Below, in pieces: positions 1 to 7,156 of a stretch of 17,575 bases of DNA (the stretch's first letter is position 1; each line of letters opens with the position of its first letter). Source of the stretch: Perkinsus olseni. Taxonomy: Eukaryota > Perkinsozoa > Perkinsida > Perkinsidae. The position numbers and the translations under genes are program-made. Under the pieces are notes generated by a model. It worked only from the letters and a program-made list of their open reading frames with translations. It ran no database searches and was not told the DNA's origin. The stretch spans positions 1 to 17,575 of the forward strand of contig JABANP010000780.1 in assembly GCA_013115135.1 (NCBI GenBank). The letters are read 5' to 3'.

Positions 1-34
1 GAGGTGCAGCTTCCGTAGCATTGTTTCTCATCGG

Positions 35-1329
35 TCTCTCAGTGCCACTGTCTTGTCACGGCCACTCAACGTGCCGATTACTACTACATGGAGAAGAGCG
101 ATTACTCTGGATCTGTCCACTGCCGACCATTGCCATTCCATTATGTCACAAGAGATTGGGAAGTGTTGATACATGATCTTTGCATGATCGGGGCAGAGCC
201 CATGTGAGAAGTCTTACTGGTTTGAAGAGAAGAGAGCTGAATGCCAAGTGTGCTGGAGAGGGAAGCCCTAGTTTCCTCCAATGAATCGGGTTTGAGCCCG
301 ACCGGCAATATTGAAATGGATGTGAGTCGTTCCAGGGGAAGCTCCGCGAGTACCATTGGCCCCGATTCAATTGCCCTTGAATGAAGCCGTATTGAAGTGT
401 CCCCGAGCGGACATTCGCGCATCCCTGAAACTACGCAGTCTGTCGTGGTCGTGCGGGTACCTCCGCGGGCTCCGGCTGATGCATGCAAACGGAAGAATCC
501 CGACTATGGAGAGAGGCCTAGCAAGCGTCGACCGGCTGATGTGGACACAACGGCAATGGATGAGGATCTGATGGCGTTGGGCCAATTCGCCGCGGTCGGC
601 TTCCTATCGCCCAACCACGGCGTTCGTACCATGACACTCGGCCTAGTGTTGAGGAGAACGCGGAGTTGCTATCGTGCTACGACTTGGGAGCCAAACTGGA
701 GGGCCATGTACGGCGGCACAATGATGTAGGCTTGAAAGCGGGAGATTGAACACCTGCTTGAGCGTATGCATTCGATGTCTGAGACTGTCAAATTTCCTGA
801 GGCTCCACCCTTTCAGCTCATAGAGTCTCTCATCCGTTTCGCCGGTTTCTCCGATGTCATTGAGACCCACTTGTTCCGTGCGGCCTCTGCGAGGAAGGCT
901 CTCGATCGCGCTTCTCAAGAGGCGGATGTCACAAAGCGCGCGGAAGCTGTGGCCGAGTACTATGCACTTCTGGGAAGCTGGTATAGCTCGGCATTTTCTT
1001 CAGAGTCTTTGACCTACTCTCTCGTTGTGGCGAGGGTTTGGCTGAGGTCCAGAAGGAGGTTGATTTATTCGAACGAGAATGGACATCGCCATCGGAAGGA
1101 GAGGAGGCAAGCTTAACGGGTTGAGCTCGTCTCAAGTGGCGTCTATGGATTCCTCTAGGTTGCGCCTAAAGTAATGCGTGGAAGAGCGAAGTACTTGACT
1201 GACGTCGTTGGGACCAAGGCCGAGAAGTGCCGCTCGGCCGTAGCCGGAATTCACGCCGACGGACTGCGAGCACTCGATGATATTCAAGACTGTATTGCGC
1301 AGTCGAGTACGACACCTCCAGCAGCTTGA
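35..1329 (+). CDS. Zinc-finger/coiled-coil protein gene, copy 1 (5' end outside window)
   Basis: Proposed exons are 35-203, 249-349, 398-575, 647-707, 739-956, 1004-1106 and 1159-1329, with stop TGA at 1327-1329. Introns are 31-71 nt. All are GT-AG except 1107-1158, which starts GC. The 31-nt intron 708-738 could instead be 726-762. Exons equal their copy-2 counterparts in length and phase. The encoded part has the remnant of a second C2H2 finger (SGSVHC), a bipartite nuclear-localisation-like motif (KRK-x9-KRR), then a helical, probably coiled-coil region (ENAELLS, REIEHLLERM, EVQKEVDLFEREW) ending TTPPAA. The N-terminal finger exon would lie before position 1. The acceptor expected at 33-34 reads GG instead of AG, so splicing of this copy may be impaired. 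An ATG at 241 could give a shorter product in the same frame. The role is unknown; RNA or DNA binding in the nucleus is inference. Confidence 0.6.
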
Positions 1330-2489
1330 TTCACGTTTCCAGTCTTAGTGTGGTGCTCGGGGATGCCTTCTTCCGGTTCCTCTGTACTGCGACCGGCTAT
1401 TGGTCGTGTGACGATTCATACGCGCAGGCTTTAGTATCATCTGTTACAGATGATCTGTACTCGCACTTGTTGTTAGGTAGCTTCGCAATGCTGAAACGTA
1501 CGTTACGGTCTTCGCCCGTACCATGATGCTCTCCTCCAGCGAAGACAGATCGCCACACACGGAGACTCACGTGCAACCGTAGTGAGATAAATGCAATGGT
1601 GAGGTACTGCACTAATTTCCCCCATGCGCTTCTCCCTGGCAACTAATGGGTGAACTTATCGCCACCTGTTCATCTGTCATTGGAAAGCATTTCAATATTC
1701 CAATGTGGTAGCCGGTCTATAACCGACCTCAGTGATAGCAGTTCCCTCCAGAAGAAGGATTATTGGGCCGTCCGTCGGTCACTTGAACTGGTTTTTCTTG
1801 TGTTGACCATCAACAGATGCGATTATCCTACACGCACATAACGAAGGAGGAAGTACATGGCACGGTATGCGACACTGGGCATAGGGGTACGGCATTTGGA
1901 CAAGCTAGAACGATCCACTATGCGGCAAGCGATGCACAGGGACTGTGATCAGCGAGGCAACTTCGTACTTCGTTTGCTGCTTGATTCACAGCCGCTAGCT
2001 TCGGGACGGAGTCTGGGGCCGCAGTGGGCTGAGCGAAATCCGGGGCCGATGAAATCGGCGCAGGGTAGGAAGAGCAGAATTTTATACGTACTGACTGAGG
2101 AGAACCCAACACTTGCGCTGGCCGTGAGACTTGAAAAATTGAAGTTGAGAAAGTTGAAAACTTGCTGAGGGATTCCTCGGGGTTGGGAGTTACAAAATCG
2201 ACCTATGCCATGTTCCTTGAGGGAGTCCCTCAGAGCCTAGCTTGACGTGGACGCTCAATGGGCATGAGTCACGAAGGTTTGGTCGTTGGTACTGCTACGG
2301 CAAAGACGCTCTTTGAGAGAGCATAACGAAGACAATGCGGCGAGAGATGAGTGAGAGCATGGAAACTATGCATGACTCCCAAATCGGCCGATTGAGTACG
2401 GGTGAGTACCTTGTAGTAGATCAAATATGTCAGATCTTCAGAAATGATTCTGGCCATGAAGGGATATCACGATGTAGAGAAAATAGCCC
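1330..2489. other. Intergenic region between convergent genes, unit 1
   Basis: About 1.16 kb lies between the zf stop and the S10 stop/insertion site. Positions 1330-1500 and 2087-2489 are collinear with unit 2 (12817-12990 and 13476-13877). The middle contains the inverted block 1544-1713 and about 370 bp (1714-2086) with no clear counterpart in unit 2. Open frames here, such as 1857-2168 and 2335 onward, are not conserved in a coding manner between the units. I see no gene. Confidence 0.6.
1544..1713 (-). repeat. 170-bp block inverted relative to unit 2
   Basis: Read in reverse complement, this block matches 13299-13469 along its whole length, from GGCTACCACATT at one end to GTGGCGATCTGTC at the other, with scattered mismatches. 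The flanks further out are in the same orientation in both units. It is either a local inversion after the duplication or a small repeat that lies in opposite orientations in the two units. Confidence 0.8.
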
Positions 2490-2492
2490 TTA

Positions 2493-2616
2493 CCCGGCTC
2501 CCTTCCTCCCCGGCGTTGGGGCGTGGGCCAGAGGACTGCGCATAGAGCGCCGGGTCCTCGGCCAATGTGACGGGGCCGCCTCCCAACAACAGGGAGGCAG
2601 CCGCACCACATCGCCA
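2493..2616 (-). repeat. Split direct repeat A, terminal copy
   Basis: This 124-bp repeat is identical by eye to 2794-2917 and forms the 3' terminus of the element in the coding sense. It is GC-rich and structured. A 7-bp-stem hairpin sits at 2578-2598 (GCCTCCC, 7-nt loop, GGGAGGC). A larger imperfect stem pairs GGCCAGAGGAC with GTCCTCGGCC. A 14-nt spacer (2617-2630) separates it from B1. Confidence 0.95.
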
Positions 2617-2630
2617 GGGTGGGCGGGAGG

Positions 2631-2793
2631 CTTCTTAGAAGATAAAATTAAACCAACTCAACGCGAATGTACCTCACTCACTCCGAACTCTCCTCGACCG
2701 AACCACCCACTAGCACCAGCACAAAGCTACTGTCTCCTTTGTGCGCCGGGCGACATCGCCGAGTAAACTGGCCCAACGAGTTGACCTCGATTA
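2631..2793 (-). repeat. Split direct repeat B, internal copy
   Basis: This 163-bp repeat is identical by eye to 6994-7156. It abuts repeat A2 with no spacer (CGATTA next to CCCGGC), reproducing the end-to-end junction of a circularised element. Confidence 0.95.
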
Positions 2794-2917
2794 CCCGGCT
2801 CCCTTCCTCCCCGGCGTTGGGGCGTGGGCCAGAGGACTGCGCATAGAGCGCCGGGTCCTCGGCCAATGTGACGGGGCCGCCTCCCAACAACAGGGAGGCA
2901 GCCGCACCACATCGCCA
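2794..2917 (-). repeat. Split direct repeat A, internal copy
   Basis: This is the 124-bp copy of 2493-2616, with the same hairpin at 2879-2899. It lies between the recombinase 3' region and repeat B1. Confidence 0.95.
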
Positions 2918-3025
2918 CCCAACCACGCACCCAACGCCACGGAAGGCGCATTGACCAACGCAATCCTCAGCCGTCCAACAGAAACGACCCACTACACTGC
3001 CCGGCAAGGGCTACGACGACAGGCA

Positions 3026-4030
3026 TCAACCGACCATCATGCGCTCCGCCAAGGTCACTCGCTCCGCCAAAGAGGCATCCACCAAGTACTCGTACACACA
3101 CTCACTAGACCAGCGACCCTGTTCACGGATAGTGTGGTCGCGCACCGCGCTAAGATAGCACAAGGTAGCCCCTGTGCGCCTGAGCGAGTGCAGCCCGTAA
3201 TCCTCCAAGGTCTCGGTTGACATGCCGAGACGCGAAAGCAAGAGGCGGAACTCGCTCATAAAAATGTCATGAGACAACCGACCACCGTTATACTCGAACA
3301 GAGGAGAGGAGGATTGTTTATGCGAAGCGGCCAAGATGAGTAGCCGGTGATAAGCACAGTGGGAAAAGCAGGAAGCATCGAAAGGTCGGCCGCGAACACA
3401 GGAAACAAGGACAGACTCACCGCGACCGGCTTGATCTATCTTGGACTGACGAACAATTATGCGAGCGACCCGCTTTCCCAAACGATCACATAACTGTAAG
3501 TCCTCGAAATTGAGGTTGATAATTTCGTCGCCACGGAGAAGAGCAAAGATACCGCACAAGGAAGCGGTCACTACGATGTTACCGCCAAGCGGATCTAAGG
3601 CTCCTAACTGAGTAACCTGGTCTCTAGTTAGCGGGAGCTTTTGGTCAACATCATGAACGCATATCTTGGAGGCCGACTTCTTCGCCATCTTCAAAATGAA
3701 CTCATCCTGGGAGGAGAGATCATTACCATACAACCTGTTGCGTGAGACCATAGCGCTCAAGTAGGAGGACACCGTCGCAAACTTGTACCCGGCTCTCGAC
3801 ATGGCGTAGGCGAAGAGAGCCAGGGAATGGCCAGAGGCAGGGAACGGAACAGCAGCGCTGCTGACAACCTCCTTGTAGAAGAGTTCAATCGAATCATACT
3901 GCTTCGAAGTGCTGGCGGCGTGGCCGTCTCTGATGAAATTCCAAACAACGGAGCCCAATACACCCGCGGGATGCTGAGTAACAGCTGAGCAAGCGCGGAG
4001 TCGCTTTGAAGGAGGGGCAGAGAAGTTCAC
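3026..4030 (-). CDS. Tyrosine recombinase of the retrotransposon
   Basis: This 334-aa protein should integrate and excise the circular DNA form of the element by strand exchange through a 3'-phosphotyrosine, in place of a DDE integrase. The family's catalytic residues are in order: Arg166 (LLRGDEI), Lys197 (SKIDQAGRG), His281 and Arg284 (HSLRR), Trp307 (GRWSS) and nucleophile Tyr315 (VYEYL; Tyr313 is the alternative). The GRWSS then +8 Tyr spacing is typical of DIRS/Ngaro recombinases. The N-terminal part (about residues 25-130) is the SAM-like core-binding region. The frame is intact. It follows the RT ORF by 63 nt, so it may depend on a shared transcript or its own internal start. Confidence 0.93.
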   Translation of the reverse strand: MNFSAPPSKRLRACSAVTQHPAGVLGSVVWNFIRDGHAASTSKQYDSIELFYKEVVSSAAVPFPASGHSLALFAYAMSRAGYKFATVSSYLSAMVSRNRLYGNDLSSQDEFILKMAKKSASKICVHDVDQKLPLTRDQVTQLGALDPLGGNIVVTASLCGIFALLRGDEIINLNFEDLQLCDRLGKRVARIIVRQSKIDQAGRGESVLVSCVRGRPFDASCFSHCAYHRLLILAASHKQSSSPLFEYNGGRLSHDIFMSEFRLLLSRLGMSTETLEDYGLHSLRRTGATLCYLSAVRDHTIREQGRWSSECVYEYLVDASLAERVTLAERMMVG

Positions 4031-4093
4031 GTATGATTGACCTAAGACACAACAGCAAGCAGTGGATGAGAGAGGGATGGAGTAGAGAACGAA

Positions 4094-5857
4094 TTAGAAA
4101 CGAAGTAGATTGTCAACCGTGACGGAAGATCTAGACCAAGTTGCAGGAACAACTTGATATGGCGAAGACGAACGACTAAGTTGATCGGCAATAGTATTAT
4201 CGGACGATGCTATGTAAAGGACTTCCCAACTGTAGCAGACACGTGACAAATGAGAAACAAGAGACTGCAAAACTCTGTTAATACGCGGAGTACGCGAGCG
4301 AAACTTCCGAAAACAGACCATAGTCCCAGTACTATCTGTAAAAAGGCGACATGGTAGTCTGGCCGCTAGGGAGCTGGGAACCATACCCAGGGCAACACAC
4401 AAGCCAACAGATGCCGCCAAACACTCAAGCAACACCATATCATTACACGAAGGATTAGAGGGAGTCTCGAGTAAGAACCTCCAATCCCCGAGCCCTTTCC
4501 CTGAGTTTAGGGGGACTTGGAACCAAGTGACGGAACCTCTGAAAGATGCCCAACCGGCAAGAGCGTATGTCGATGCGTCACTGGTGATCGTTAGAACATC
4601 CTCAACGTTAGTTGGAAATACCGGCAAGCGAAGTAAAAAGGGGGAGCACTCGGCCGAAGTGGAGTAGGACGAGATGGTAGTGGACCACCACGAAAGAGCT
4701 GCAAAAAGTTCCGAGTTGGTCGACAAAGTAACAGAGCGCAACTGTTTACGTTTCATTACATTAGTGACCGAGTATAAAGGGGACAAATTCGACTTCGCAA
4801 AAGGGCAAATCATACAAAGGCGAGTTATCTTTCCCGCTAAAGATTCAACGGCGCGAAGAGAAATGGAACTTGCGGGATGGGCACCACCGACAAAAATATT
4901 CAAACTAGTGAGAAGAGATGCGAGCTTGCTTGCTGGCAACTGTACTGACGTGTTGGGACCATCAATCGTTACATCGAAGCCGATGAAGCGAAAGTGCGTA
5001 GTGGTCAGGTTACACTTATCCCAAGATAGGTTTATCCCGAGTAGAGGGAACAAAACCAAAAGGCAAGAAGTGAGAAGGGATGCGCTCTCCTCCGGCAACA
5101 GCCAGCAAAAGTCATCGATATACACCCAGCCAGCAGCAGCCAACGAAGGAGACAAGGCTTCGAGAATAGAGTTACAAATCCTTAGGACCTTGCTGGACAG
5201 TCGGCAAAACGCCCACCCAGCCGTGGCCACACCAAATGGCACGGCCAGGTTTTCATAATGGTGACCGTCCAACGAAAAACAGCAAAATCTACGATTGGAC
5301 TCCGACATGAATAGGTGCCTGTAAGCACCTTTAATATCAACTACAGTGGCCGAGTATTTCTTGTAACAACCATCACGAAAAATAACGGACTTCAGTAAAA
5401 GGCAAATATCATTAAGAGTCGGATGAGTGGTGCGTTCAACAGGGACTATCCTGGCATTCGCGCCAGAACGCTTAAAATCTTCGACTAGGCGGTATAACTG
5501 GGAGACACCATCGGGGGCTAGTTTCCCTTTAGGCACTGCAGCCAACCGGGAAAAGAAGCGACCGCATTGGCGGGCTTCGTCGGAGTGAAGTTCGCGAACC
5601 CTCCCAAGGCGAAGTTCTTCATCGACGACGGACTTTATCGCAGACACCGCGTCCGGGGCACTGAAGTAGTTACCCGGCCGCAGACGACCGGCACTATACT
5701 CCTGGAAGAAATCGGCGTCACCATCAGGCTTTTTGGTAGCTTTTGCTGCCGGGAAGACTCCGGAGCGTCGAAGGCCACCTTCGAAACCCAAATTCACACC
5801 ACTATCCACTTCAGAAGCCAGGTCGTCGTCGTTTCCCTTGTCGAAAATGTCGGACAA
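4094..5857 (-). CDS. Reverse transcriptase-RNase H polyprotein of the retrotransposon
   Basis: This 587-aa protein copies the element RNA into DNA and degrades the RNA strand. The reverse transcriptase covers about residues 95-300: RLVEDF near 123, first catalytic Asp174 in VVDIKGAY, the AVPFGVATAGWAF primer-grip-side motif, and YIDD at 246-249 with Asp248/Asp249. RNase H covers about 420-560, with Asp427 (TSDAST), Glu478 (LLECL), Asp508 (FTDST) and a C-terminal SSDNTIADQLSR like that of DIRS elements. The N-terminal 60 residues are acidic and unassigned. I see no protease, integrase or methyltransferase. The start is the first ATG, 31 nt after the gag stop and in another frame. Base composition is more AT-rich than in gag. 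Confidence 0.95.
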   Translation of the reverse strand: MSDIFDKGNDDDLASEVDSGVNLGFEGGLRRSGVFPAAKATKKPDGDADFFQEYSAGRLRPGNYFSAPDAVSAIKSVVDEELRLGRVRELHSDEARQCGRFFSRLAAVPKGKLAPDGVSQLYRLVEDFKRSGANARIVPVERTTHPTLNDICLLLKSVIFRDGCYKKYSATVVDIKGAYRHLFMSESNRRFCCFSLDGHHYENLAVPFGVATAGWAFCRLSSKVLRICNSILEALSPSLAAAGWVYIDDFCWLLPEESASLLTSCLLVLFPLLGINLSWDKCNLTTTHFRFIGFDVTIDGPNTSVQLPASKLASLLTSLNIFVGGAHPASSISLRAVESLAGKITRLCMICPFAKSNLSPLYSVTNVMKRKQLRSVTLSTNSELFAALSWWSTTISSYSTSAECSPFLLRLPVFPTNVEDVLTITSDASTYALAGWASFRGSVTWFQVPLNSGKGLGDWRFLLETPSNPSCNDMVLLECLAASVGLCVALGMVPSSLAARLPCRLFTDSTGTMVCFRKFRSRTPRINRVLQSLVSHLSRVCYSWEVLYIASSDNTIADQLSRSSSPYQVVPATWSRSSVTVDNLLRF

Positions 5858-5888
5858 GAAACGGAGAACTTCGGGACGGATAGTACTG

Positions 5889-6992
5889 CTAGACGTACAA
5901 GGGACACGAGTGGGTCCTGGTGGTTACCAGCTGGGCGATGGCGGAGCGGTATTTGGCGTCGTAATCGATGATGGCGGGAGCGCCAATGGCGGGAAGGAAG
6001 TCGACCAATCGTCGCCAATAGGCCAACACGTCGCACAGGCTTAGACCGACGTCAGAGGGGGAGCCGCCGATCACGGGGGGATGCACTACAGAGTAGGTGA
6101 CGCCCCACCGGAAGAGAGCGACCGACAGCTCCGTAAAACCGGAAAGCTTACGTTTCTCGCCGCCCGAAGCGATCAGTTGTCCGGAGCTTGTCAACTTGAA
6201 GGAGCGGGAGTCTTCGGGGGACAACGGTGACGGGGCTTCTCTCCTGGGAAGGAACTCGTTGAGGTCCATACACACACCCTGATCCGGCCTCTTCATCTTC
6301 TGAATGATGCTCGGTTTCGTCGTCACCAGAGGAGGCGGGGGTGTCGAACCGTGTAGGGCCTGAAAATCCGTTAGCATTCTGGTCATGTCGTCGGCGTTGA
6401 GCTCCTTGGTCTCCTTCTTGGCCTCCTTCTCGGCTAGCGCTCTGTTGCACATGATGCTGTAGACTACCCGGCCTCTCAAAGTCAGCTCCTCGGCGATAGC
6501 GGATCTGAGGGATAAGTCGCCGGCGACGGAGGTTAGGGCCTCCTGGCTGTTGATGCCGTTCTGCACGAGGACCGCAAGTACCGGTCCAGCGGCGCCGGGC
6601 TCCAGATCGGCGGCGAGGTAGACCAGTTCTTGATTCACGCCGACGGAGAGGGGGGTCGCGTTCGCTGAGCTGGGGTTGCCGGGACCGTCCTGGCACGGTG
6701 CTGTGGGGCTCGTGCTCCGAGGAGCGTCTGGGACCAAGCTGGGGGCGTCTTGAACCACGGCAGCTGGAGCGTGCGGACCGGAGGAGCCAAGTTGGCTGCT
6801 GAGAGGGACCGTCGAGACGTCGGGGGGAGCGGCGGGGCCGGCTGAGCTTGCCGCCACGTCATCTGGGGGAAGGGGCAGGTCGGAGACTGGTGTTGCGGGT
6901 GGATCTGAGGCCGGAGGCGGCGTCGGGAGGCCGCCATTGTCGGTGTTGTCGGGGACGGTGGAGCTGCGGCGGTTGCGGGGAGGGGGGGACAT
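5889..6992 (-). CDS. Gag-like protein of the retrotransposon
   Basis: This 367-aa protein sits where the particle protein is found in DIRS/Ngaro elements. The first about 125 residues are rich in Pro, Ser and Ala and probably disordered. A predicted helical region follows, including a charged stretch EKEAKKETKELNADD, then MDLNEFLPRRE and a C-terminal YDAKYRSAIAQL (from residue 344) that resembles the W/YD..(F/Y)R motif near the end of DIRS-type gag proteins. There is no CCHC zinc knuckle. The start ATG touches repeat B2, which supports this start. Assignment rests on position plus weak motif likeness. The GC-rich coding differs clearly from the two downstream ORFs. Confidence 0.75.
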   Translation of the reverse strand: MSPPPRNRRSSTVPDNTDNGGLPTPPPASDPPATPVSDLPLPPDDVAASSAGPAAPPDVSTVPLSSQLGSSGPHAPAAVVQDAPSLVPDAPRSTSPTAPCQDGPGNPSSANATPLSVGVNQELVYLAADLEPGAAGPVLAVLVQNGINSQEALTSVAGDLSLRSAIAEELTLRGRVVYSIMCNRALAEKEAKKETKELNADDMTRMLTDFQALHGSTPPPPLVTTKPSIIQKMKRPDQGVCMDLNEFLPRREAPSPLSPEDSRSFKLTSSGQLIASGGEKRKLSGFTELSVALFRWGVTYSVVHPPVIGGSPSDVGLSLCDVLAYWRRLVDFLPAIGAPAIIDYDAKYRSAIAQLVTTRTHSCPLYV

Positions 6993-6993
6993 T

Positions 6994-7156
6994 CTTCTTA
7001 GAAGATAAAATTAAACCAACTCAACGCGAATGTACCTCACTCACTCCGAACTCTCCTCGACCGAACCACCCACTAGCACCAGCACAAAGCTACTGTCTCC
7101 TTTGTGCGCCGGGCGACATCGCCGAGTAAACTGGCCCAACGAGTTGACCTCGATTA
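6994..7156 (-). repeat. Split direct repeat B, terminal copy (5' leader of the element)
   Basis: This is the 163-bp copy of 2631-2793 at the 5' end of the coding strand. The gag ATG (6990-6992) comes one base after its inner edge, so the repeat should supply nearly all of the 5' untranslated leader, and probably the promoter. Its last three bases (TTA, 7154-7156) also complete the TAA stop codon of the adjoining S10 gene. Confidence 0.93.

Larger units (their letters stand above)
2493..7156 (-). mobile_element. Ngaro/PAT-like (DIRS-order) tyrosine-recombinase retrotransposon, complete
   Basis: This is a 4664-bp element whose exact ends follow from the empty site at 13878-13881. Transcription is on the minus strand: repeat B2, gag, RT-RNase H, tyrosine recombinase, then A2, B1 and A1. 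In Ngaro notation this is A1-ORFs-B1A2B2, the split direct repeats of the Ngaro/PAT branch, as opposed to the inverted repeats of DIRS1. There are no LTRs, no target-site duplication and no DDE integrase. I see no methyltransferase (DIRS/PAT) or SGNH hydrolase (some Ngaro) domain. The internal B-A junction at 2793/2794 equals the junction expected if the two ends are joined in a circle, fitting integration of a circular DNA by the recombinase. All three ORFs are open and the repeat copies are identical by eye, so the insertion looks young and potentially autonomous. Positions 2918-3025 are a 3' non-coding part. Confidence 0.93.

Noticed and set aside
766..1116. 116-aa ORF taken as a separate gene
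   Set aside because: Its first half is exon 6 of the zf gene, but the end reads into an intron. Comparison with copy 2 supports splicing at 957-1003.
2335..2766. 143-aa plus-strand ORF across the element's left junction
   Set aside because: It joins host DNA to retrotransposon repeats. The host part differs from unit 2 mostly by amino-acid-changing substitutions, so it is not under coding constraint.
2741..3220. 159-aa plus-strand ORF
   Set aside because: It reads antisense through repeats A/B and the end of the recombinase gene; a shadow ORF.
4674..5258. 194-aa plus-strand ORF
   Set aside because: Antisense shadow of the RT gene, which carries clear catalytic motifs on the other strand.
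2493..7156. LTR retrotransposon or DDE transposon
   Set aside because: No LTRs, no terminal inverted repeats, no target-site duplication, no protease or DDE integrase; a tyrosine recombinase and split repeats are present instead.
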